A DNA stretch of 21,650 bases from JALZDI01 sp965653225. GTDB lineage: Bacteria; Actinomycetota; Actinomycetes; Propionibacteriales; Nocardioidaceae. The notes below the pieces were generated by a model. That model searched no databases. It saw only the letters and a list, made by a program, of their open reading frames with translations, and had not been told where the DNA came from. The stretch lies in assembly GCA_965653225.1 (NCBI GenBank), contig CBFGZI010000057.1, positions 1 to 21,650 on the forward strand, given 5' to 3'. Positions 13,879-19,110 of the stretch are shown here, piece by piece (position 1 is the stretch's first letter; each line of letters opens with the position of its first letter). The position numbers and the translations under genes were made by a program.

Positions 13879-14754
13879 CTATCGACGGACGGCGAGTGCC
13901 ACCCGGCCGTTGCGCAGCGAGCCGTCGTTGCCCGGGGGCAGCTCCAGACCGTCGGAAAGGGCGAGCAGATCGCGGTCGGAGGCAACCTCGAACCCGTGCT
14001 CGCCCAGCATCCGTGCCATCTCCGCGGGTCGCCACAACGAGCGCCACGGCTCACCGGCGAGCGGGTCGGGCTGACGCGATGCGCGGAGCACGACCCGAAC
14101 CGCGGTTCGCATGACCCGCGCCGGCAGCGACTTCGCCTGGTAGTTGACCACCAGCCGGCTCCCCGGCGCGGACATCTCCGCGACCTGGGCCACCGTCGCC
14201 CGGACCTCCGCCGCGTCCAGGTAGGGCACGACGCCCTCCCAGACCCAGGTGGTCGCAGCATCGCGTTCGAAGCCGGCTTCTGCGATCGGCGGGCCGAGCC
14301 GCTCTCTGGCCAGGTCTACCGCGACCGGCACGACCCGCTTGGCCGCCGGCGCAAGGCGGCCGACCCGCCGCAGCTTGTCCTGCTGTGAGGCGGCGTGGTC
14401 GACCTCGAACACGGTGGCCCGGCCCAGGTCGGGCATCCGCCATGCCCGGGCGTCGAGTCCCGCGCCGAGGATGACGACCTGCTCGGCGGCATGGTCGGTG
14501 ACCGCGTGGTCGATGGCGATCGTGCGCGGCACGATGGTCAGCCCGGTCCGCCGCACCATCTCGTAGGCCATCCGCTCGCGCCCGTCCTCGGGCACGCGCT
14601 CTGCGCGTACACGATCGACGACCGCGCGCTCGGGGGCATCGAGCAGCTTCGCGGCGACGGGGTCGGAGAACAGCCCGACCGCATACCTGCCGTCGGCGCT
14701 CGCCCTGCCCTGGCAGACGAGCACGGCGGTGGAGCTGGCAGCACGTTCGAGCAC
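13879..14754 (-). CDS. Class I SAM-dependent methyltransferase, leucine carboxyl methyltransferase-like
   Basis: 291 residues in the chosen form. The SAM-binding motif is GAGLDARAWR (97-106), followed by the acidic FEVDH segment (116-120) and WEGVVPYL (172-179), the pattern of the LCMT/PPM1-related bacterial O-methyltransferases common in actinobacteria. Small acidic or phenolic substrates are usual, but most members are uncharacterised. Start: a GTG giving MLERAASSTAVLVCQGRA was chosen because family members begin shortly before the TAVLVCQGRA segment; there is no clear ribosome binding site. An in-frame ATG at 14907 would overlap the divergent serA gene and is unlikely; another GTG at 14808 is possible. 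Single gene, divergent from serA with about 120 bases between. Confidence 0.82.
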   Translation of the reverse strand: MLERAASSTAVLVCQGRASADGRYAVGLFSDPVAAKLLDAPERAVVDRVRAERVPEDGRERMAYEMVRRTGLTIVPRTIAIDHAVTDHAAEQVVILGAGLDARAWRMPDLGRATVFEVDHAASQQDKLRRVGRLAPAAKRVVPVAVDLARERLGPPIAEAGFERDAATTWVWEGVVPYLDAAEVRATVAQVAEMSAPGSRLVVNYQAKSLPARVMRTAVRVVLRASRQPDPLAGEPWRSLWRPAEMARMLGEHGFEVASDRDLLALSDGLELPPGNDGSLRNGRVALAVRR

Positions 14755-14865
14755 GCACCAAGTCTGGAGGGTCCAGGCGCCCGACGCGTGCGGGGACGCA
14801 CCTACCACGTACGGCAGGCTCGGCCAGCATGCGGATCCCGCGAGGAACGCATCCCGCGCTGCGCA

Positions 14866-14880
14866 TACGGTGACGCCATG
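14866..14880 (+). promoter_or_regulatory. Putative leaderless -10 element of serA
   Basis: TACGGT (14866-14871) ends 6 bases before the ATG at 14878, the same spacing as for the fusion gene at 7605. No Shine-Dalgarno sequence precedes the start and no good -35 box was seen. Confidence 0.45.
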
Positions 14881-16071
14881 AAAGCTCTGCTTCTGGAGAA
14901 CATCCATCCGACGGCTGTCGAGGTGCTCGAGGGTCGCGGCTACGAGGTGGACCTTCGTAAGGGCTCACTGTCCGAGGACGACCTGGCAGACTCGCTGGCC
15001 GGCGTCCGCCTGCTGGGCATCCGCTCCAACACGAAGGTGCGCGAGCGCGTGCTGAAGGCCGCGCCGGACCTCGAGGCGATCGGGTGCTTCTGCATCGGCA
15101 CCAACCAGGTGGACCTCACGGCCGCCTCCGCGCGCGGGCTCGGGGTTTTCAACGCGCCCTACTCCAACACCCGCAGCGTGGTGGAGCTCGTGATCGGCGA
15201 GATCATCGCGCTCGCCCGGCGGCTGCCCGAGAAGACCCAGCGCATGCACGACGGCGTGTGGGACAAGTCGGCGCGCGGCAGCCACGAGGTACGCGGCCGC
15301 ACGCTGGGCATCGTGGGCTACGGCAACATCGGCACCCAGCTGTCCAACCTCGCCGAGTCCATGGGCATGCACGTGGTGTTCTTCGACACCGCGGACCGGC
15401 CGATCCATGGCAACGCGCGGCGGATGCGCTCGCTGGAGGAGCTGCTCGGTGTCGCCGACGTGGTCAGCCTGCACGTCGACGGCCGCCCAGGCAACGCCGG
15501 CTTCTTCGGTGCCGAGCAGTTCGCCGCCATGAAGCCGCGGTCGATGTTCATCAACGCCTCGCGCGGCATGGTGGTGGACGACGTCTCGCTGCGCGACCAC
15601 CTGCAGTCGGGTCACATCGCGGGCGCGGCGATCGACGTCTTCCCGGTCGAGCCGAAGGCCCAGGGGGACCCGTTCGAGTCGGTGCTGCGCGGGCTCGACA
15701 ACGTGATCCTGACGCCCCACGTGGGTGGCTCGACCCAGGAGGCGCAGGAGGAGATCGGCTGGTTCGTGGCGGAGAAGCTCGCCGGCTTCGCCCTCGAGGG
15801 CAGCACCGCGCTGTCGGTCAACCTCCCCGAGGTGCGTACCCCGCCGCTTCCCTCCGGTCATCGCCTGGGGTTCCTGCACCACAACGTCCCTGGTGTGCTG
15901 GCCGAGCTCAACGCCCTGTTCGCCCAGGACCAGGACAACGTGATCGGTCAGCACCTGTCGACGCGCGACGACCTCGGCTACGTCGTCACCGACTCCGCGG
16001 CGCCGTTGTCGCCGCGCGCGGTGGACCGGCTGCGCAGCTCCGAGAACTGCCTGTGGACGCGGACCTGGTAG
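14878..16071 (+). CDS. serA: D-3-phosphoglycerate dehydrogenase, short ACT-domain type
   Basis: 397 residues. It oxidises 3-phosphoglycerate to phosphohydroxypyruvate with NAD, the first step of serine synthesis. Substrate-binding halves flank a Rossmann domain with GYGNIG (147-152); the catalytic residues are R229 in NASRG, E258 in PVEP and H281 in TPHVGG. The C-terminal part (about 328-397, HRLGFLHHNVPGVLAELN) is an ACT domain, the serine-feedback site in the E. coli enzyme. Length and layout match the E. coli type (about 410), not the long type (about 530 residues, with an extra ASB domain) usual in actinobacteria, so a second serA may exist elsewhere. Start: the ATG of MKALLLENIH, apparently leaderless; the open frame upstream is a shadow of the methyltransferase gene. 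Its stop codon lies in a 14-bp tandem repeat. Confidence 0.93.
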   Translation: MKALLLENIHPTAVEVLEGRGYEVDLRKGSLSEDDLADSLAGVRLLGIRSNTKVRERVLKAAPDLEAIGCFCIGTNQVDLTAASARGLGVFNAPYSNTRSVVELVIGEIIALARRLPEKTQRMHDGVWDKSARGSHEVRGRTLGIVGYGNIGTQLSNLAESMGMHVVFFDTADRPIHGNARRMRSLEELLGVADVVSLHVDGRPGNAGFFGAEQFAAMKPRSMFINASRGMVVDDVSLRDHLQSGHIAGAAIDVFPVEPKAQGDPFESVLRGLDNVILTPHVGGSTQEAQEEIGWFVAEKLAGFALEGSTALSVNLPEVRTPPLPSGHRLGFLHHNVPGVLAELNALFAQDQDNVIGQHLSTRDDLGYVVTDSAAPLSPRAVDRLRSSENCLWTRTW

Positions 16072-16120
16072 CGAGGGCCCGGTAGCGAGGGCCCGGTAGC
16101 GAGGGCCCGGTAGCGAGGCC
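16067..16120. repeat. 14-bp tandem repeat, 3.9 copies, containing the serA stop codon
   Basis: GGTAGCGAGGGCCC occurs three times without change (16067-16080, 16081-16094, 16095-16108), followed by a 12-base partial copy. The TAG in the first copy is the serA stop. Each unit holds the self-complementary GGGCCC, so neighbouring units can pair as 6-bp stems around 8-base loops. Confidence 0.9.
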
Positions 16121-16127
16121 TTCTCGC
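16113..16127 (+). terminator. Small hairpin at the end of the tandem repeat
   Basis: GCGAG (16113-16117) pairs with CTCGC (16123-16127) around GCCTT. Together with the possible GGGCCC stems of the tandem repeat it may end serA transcription. No T run follows. Confidence 0.35.
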
Positions 16128-16207
16128 GAGGGGTGGTGTCCCAGGTGGCGAGTACGTTGGGGCTTGCTCACCGCCCCGGACATGGGGCCACCACCGGGAG
16201 GGACACC

Positions 16208-16579
16208 ATGGACTTCAGGATCGAGCTGATCCCACTGGCGGTCACCGACGTCGACCGGGCGGTCGAGTTCTACGGCAAGGACCTCGGCTGGAGCGTCGAC
16301 CACGACCAGACCGTCAACCCCGAGCTGCGGTTCGTCCAGGTCACCCCGCCGGGGTCAGCCTGCTCGATCTGCTTCGGCACCGGCCTCGGGATGATGCCTG
16401 CGGGTTCCTCGCAGTTCATCCAGGTCGTGGTCGCCGACGCAGACGAGGCCCGCGACACCCTCCGGCAGCGCGGGGTGAAGTGCAGCGACGTCGACGAACA
16501 GCCGTGGGGCCGGTTCGTGCACTTCACCGACCCCGATGGCAACCGCTGGGCGCTGCAGCAGATCGTCCGGGCCGGCTGA
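16208..16579 (+). CDS. VOC-family protein (glyoxalase/bleomycin-resistance fold)
   Basis: 123 residues, a single vicinal-oxygen-chelate module pair. It begins with IELIPLAVTDVDRAVEFYGKDLGW and ends with VHFTDPDGNRWALQQ, the usual ends of this fold. The family includes glyoxalase I, ring-cleaving dioxygenases and resistance proteins that bind drugs. A full metal-ligand set is not evident, so a binding rather than catalytic role is possible. Start: the ATG follows GGGAGGGACACC, an excellent ribosome binding site; an in-frame start 75 bases upstream lies in the region after serA and is not needed. Single gene, 136 bases after serA. Confidence 0.87.
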   Translation: MDFRIELIPLAVTDVDRAVEFYGKDLGWSVDHDQTVNPELRFVQVTPPGSACSICFGTGLGMMPAGSSQFIQVVVADADEARDTLRQRGVKCSDVDEQPWGRFVHFTDPDGNRWALQQIVRAG

Positions 16580-16911
16580 CCCAGGTTCGCGGACAGGGCT
16601 CACCGGGCTCACAGCCGCCCGCGCGGTCGCGACCTGCCGCCCCGCGCGGGCGCCGTAGGGCGCAACGGCGAGCCGCCTCGTTCCGGGAGGCGGCGGAACC
16701 CTGTGTGGGTTCCCGCATGGACGATCTTCCGCTGCTGGCCGGGTCGCGGCGGCGCCGACGCCTGCGTGAAAGACGCGCCCATCCGGGCGGCCATCAGCCA
16801 CGAGGACGGCCCGCCCCCACGAGCTAGCCGCGACGTCCAAGCGCTACGCCGCGCCTCTCCTCACTGCCGCCTTTCACCCAAAGCATCGACAGGCGGGCCG
16901 TACCCGACCAG

Positions 16912-16950
16912 CGCCACCCAGCGCCAGCCACACACCGCCACCCAGCGCCA
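16912..16950. repeat. Direct repeat of 15 bp, 24 bp apart
   Basis: CGCCACCCAGCGCCA occurs at 16912-16926 and 16936-16950, with a related CAGCGCCA-type sequence between. It lies upstream of the LacI-family promoter. The bases are strongly skewed (C and A on this strand). No function is evident. Confidence 0.6.
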
Positions 16951-16967
16951 CCCGCTCGAGAACCGGC

Positions 16968-16997
16968 TTGCAACCCCCGACGCAACCGCGCTACTGT
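16968..16997 (+). promoter_or_regulatory. Putative promoter of the LacI-family regulator
   Basis: TTGCAA (16968-16973) and TACTGT (16992-16997) are separated by 18 bases. Transcription would begin near 17004, inside the twin operators, leaving a leader of about 28 bases with AGAAGG as ribosome binding site. Confidence 0.5.
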
Positions 16998-17022
16998 ATC
17001 GATTCAGACTGGATCGATACAG
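16994..17022. promoter_or_regulatory. Twin LacI-type operators (autoregulation)
   Basis: CTGTATCGAT (16994-17003) and ATCGATACAG (17013-17022) form a perfect 10-bp inverted repeat with a 9-base spacer. Each half is also nearly a palindrome itself: TGTATCGATTCA (16995-17006) and TGGATCGATACA (17010-17021) each differ at one base from TGTATCGATACA, which has the central CG usual in LacI-family operators. The centres are 15 bases apart. They overlap the -10 box and transcription start of the regulator gene, so the protein very likely represses itself. Confidence 0.7.
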
Positions 17023-17031
17023 AAGGATGCC

Positions 17032-18078
17032 ATGGCACGGGTCACGCTGCAGACGGTCGCCGCCGCCGCGGGGGTCTCCCGCAGCACGGTGTCCAACGCC
17101 TACAACCGGCCGGACCAGCTGTCCGAGCAGGTACGCCGGCAGGTGCTCGAGACCGCACAGCGGCTCGGCTACGCCGGACCCGACGCGGCGGCGCGCTCGC
17201 TGCGCAGCGGCCGTGCCGGCGCCCTGGGTGTGCTGTTCACCGAGACGCTGTCGTACGCCCTGTCGGACCCCTATGCCGTGGAGTTCCTGCGCGGCCTGGC
17301 CTCCGTCGCGGAGGGGCACGCCACCGGTCTGCTGCTGGTCCCGATCGACGAGGTCGACAGCGAGGCCGCATGCGTGGCCACCCGGCAGGCCGTCGTAGAC
17401 GGTTTCTGCCTGGAGTGCGTGGCCGAGACCAGCCCGCTGGTCGACGTGGTCGTCAGCCGCGGGCTGCCGCTGGTCACCACGATCGACCCGGTCGAGCGTG
17501 ACCTCTCCTTCGTCGGCATCGACGAACGCGCCGCGGCCCGGAGTGCGGCCGAGCACCTCGCTCGGCTGGGGCACCGGCGCGTGACCGTCGTCGTCGACGG
17601 ACGGCCGCCGCACGAAGCCGAGGGCCCCGTGTCCCTGGAGGAGGCCGTCACCAACGCGGTGGACCGCAACTCCGCCCTGCGCCTGCTCGGCTTCTGCGAC
17701 GGCCTGGACCAGGGCCGGCTGGACGTGGTCGCGGCCCGCCGTAACTCGCGCCAAGACGCACGGCAGGTGGCGGCTCAGGTCCTCGACCGGCACGACCGCC
17801 CGACCGCGGTCCTGACCATCAGCGACGTGATGGCTGTTGGTGTCCTGGACGCCCTGCACCAGCGTGGCCTCACCGCCGGCCGGGAGGTCTCCCTGGTCGG
17901 CTTCGACGACATCCCGGCCGCCGGAGACGCCGGGCTCACCACCGTCCGCCAACCCGTCTACGAGAAGGGCCGGCTGGCCGGACTGCGGCTGCTCGAGCCC
18001 GACGTCCTCCCCGACCGCCGAGTGGTCCTGCCCACCGAGCTCGTCGTACGGGCGAGCACCGGCCCAGCGCCCGTCTGA
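17032..18078 (+). CDS. LacI-family transcriptional regulator
   Basis: 348 residues, usual length. The N-terminal helix-turn-helix (VTLQTVAAAAGVSRSTVSNAYN, about 4-25) and hinge region (to about 62) are followed by a periplasmic-binding-protein-like effector domain (about 63-345) with SFVGIDERAAARSAAEHLARLGHRRV in the first half and SLVGFDDIPAAGDAGLTTVRQP in the second. Such proteins sense sugars or nucleosides and repress transport or catabolic genes. Start: the ATG 5 bases after AGAAGG; an ATG five bases upstream is in another frame. No sugar genes are adjacent, so apart from itself its targets are probably elsewhere. A hairpin follows the stop, separating it from the small gene downstream. 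Confidence 0.93.
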   Translation: MARVTLQTVAAAAGVSRSTVSNAYNRPDQLSEQVRRQVLETAQRLGYAGPDAAARSLRSGRAGALGVLFTETLSYALSDPYAVEFLRGLASVAEGHATGLLLVPIDEVDSEAACVATRQAVVDGFCLECVAETSPLVDVVVSRGLPLVTTIDPVERDLSFVGIDERAAARSAAEHLARLGHRRVTVVVDGRPPHEAEGPVSLEEAVTNAVDRNSALRLLGFCDGLDQGRLDVVAARRNSRQDARQVAAQVLDRHDRPTAVLTISDVMAVGVLDALHQRGLTAGREVSLVGFDDIPAAGDAGLTTVRQPVYEKGRLAGLRLLEPDVLPDRRVVLPTELVVRASTGPAPV

Positions 18079-18081
18079 CCA

Positions 18082-18099
18082 GTGCCGTCCTGACGGCAC
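18082..18099 (+). terminator. Hairpin after the LacI-family gene
   Basis: GTGCCGTC (18082-18089) and GACGGCAC (18092-18099) are perfectly complementary with only CT between, so the true loop will be slightly larger. It starts 3 bases after the stop. No T run follows. Confidence 0.5.
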
Positions 18100-18162
18100 C
18101 CTGACCGCACCCGACCCGCAGCCGCAACCCAGTCCGCACCCGCATCCAAGAGGAGCACCGCG

Positions 18163-18360
18163 ATGCTGCCCATCGCCGCAGAGATCGCCGTCCGGCTGAC
18201 GCGCGAGCAGGCACAGTCCGCCCTGCCCGACGCCCCGGTCATCGACGACACCCCACCGACACCGCGCGTACGCACCCGACGCCGCCTCCAGGTCGCCCGC
18301 ATGCTGCGCAGCCTGGCCGACCGCATCGAGCCCGCACCGGCCTGCTCCACCGACCGGTGA
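18163..18360 (+). CDS. Small hypothetical protein, 65 residues
   Basis: I do not recognise it as a named family. The N-terminal half (IAAEIAVRLTREQAQSAL) and the C-terminal half (TRRRLQVARMLRSLADRIEP) look like amphipathic helices joined by a Pro-rich stretch around residues 23-36; the second helix is strongly basic. There is no signal peptide or membrane segment. Support for a real gene: AGGAG 7 bases before the ATG, start shortly after the LacI-family gene on the same strand, and a stop 26 bases before the convergent DinB gene. A role in binding nucleic acid or a partner protein is only a guess. Confidence 0.6.
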   Translation: MLPIAAEIAVRLTREQAQSALPDAPVIDDTPPTPRVRTRRRLQVARMLRSLADRIEPAPACSTDR

Positions 18361-18386
18361 CGCCACCCGAGGAGGACCCGGCTGAG

Positions 18387-18968
18387 TCAGTGCCCTCGCG
18401 CGCGTCCGGCCACCATCTCCCCGGTGACGCGGATGTCGTCGAGATGGTGGATGCCCTCGTGCATTGCCTGCCGCACCAGCCAGCGCGCGGTTCGTTCCTC
18501 ACCGGGCAGGCGGGTCACCACCCGTGCCCAGCCGTCGCGCCCGGTGCGCGCCGCCTCGTCCTGGAACCCGGCCACGGTCGCGACGAGCTGCTCGAGGACG
18601 GCCTCGACATCGCTGTCGTTGTAGCGGAATCGGCGAGCGCGCAGGTCGTTGAGCATGGGCTCCAGCACCGGCCGCTCCTCGGTCCGGGCCCGGTGCAGCC
18701 GGATGGTGTAGGTCGCGTACACGTCGCGCAGGTGGCACACGTACTCCACGACCGACCAGTGGTTCTCCTCCGGCCGTACGCGCAGACACGCGGGCGCCAT
18801 GGCCGCGACGGCGGCCCGAACGGCTCCAGGAACGGAGTCGATGACCCCGACCGCGTGCTCGACGTCGACATCCCGGTAGCTCAGCCGGCACCGAGCGCAG
18901 ACATGGTCCTCACCCGCCAGCGGGGGCACCGCCCCCGTCGCGTGCTGCTCGCCGTTCCTATCGGGCAT
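18387..18968 (-). CDS. DinB-family protein with N-terminal Cys-x2-Cys
   Basis: 193 residues. The DinB four-helix-bundle pattern is visible: NHWSVVEYVCHLRDV (about 69-83) with the first helix histidine region, and HEGIHHLDD near the C-terminus, the usual HxxxH-type metal site. Before the fold, HVCARCRLSYRDV carries a Cys-x2-Cys pair, seen in a subset of actinobacterial members; only two cysteines are there, so a complete zinc ribbon is not evident. Start: the ATG with GGGAGG at 8 bases; the longer open frame upstream runs through the start of the divergent molybdenum enzyme gene and is its shadow. Unrelated in close sequence to the DinB gene at 106-624. Substrate unknown. Confidence 0.83.
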   Translation of the reverse strand: MPDRNGEQHATGAVPPLAGEDHVCARCRLSYRDVDVEHAVGVIDSVPGAVRAAVAAMAPACLRVRPEENHWSVVEYVCHLRDVYATYTIRLHRARTEERPVLEPMLNDLRARRFRYNDSDVEAVLEQLVATVAGFQDEAARTGRDGWARVVTRLPGEERTARWLVRQAMHEGIHHLDDIRVTGEMVAGRARGH

Positions 18969-19094
18969 GCCGACATCCTCCCTGACCTTCACGACACGTC
19001 CCGCCGGCCGACTCGAGACGCGACCACAGCCATGTAACCGGGTCTTGCGGGCCGTCGGTGTCGACGCGCATCTGCGCCGCGCACGCGGGGGCAT

Positions 19095-19110
19095 TAGGGT
19101 GCCTCGCATG
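19095..19110 (+). promoter_or_regulatory. Putative leaderless -10 element of the molybdenum hydroxylase gene
   Basis: TAGGGT (19095-19100) ends 7 bases before the ATG at 19108; a weak CTGCGC -35 lies 17 bases upstream. The same AGGGT could instead act as a weak ribosome binding site, so both leaderless and led translation are possible. Confidence 0.35.

Larger units (their letters stand above)
16580..17031. other. 452-bp gene-free stretch with a cluster of hairpins
   Basis: No supported coding region. Four successive perfect stems lie at 16616-16626/16642-16652 (11 bp), 16651-16656/16665-16670 (6 bp), 16673-16679/16687-16693 (7 bp) and 16695-16701/16707-16713 (7 bp). The first and second share two bases and cannot both form fully. 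The set begins 36 bases after the VOC stop and could be a compound terminator or a structured RNA. Further right come a C-rich direct repeat and the promoter and operators of the LacI-family gene. Confidence 0.5.

Noticed and set aside
16067..16120. CRISPR array
   Set aside because: The 14-bp units are directly adjacent without spacers, too short for CRISPR repeats, and no cas gene is present.
16703..17398. 231-codon plus-strand open frame across the hairpin region and the LacI-family gene
   Set aside because: It crosses the LacI promoter and operators and overlaps the real gene in another frame; no family-like segment.
16861..18366. 501-codon minus-strand open frame
   Set aside because: Opposite the LacI-family gene and the small gene; its Trp/Arg repeat near one end comes from the C-rich direct repeat at 16912-16950.
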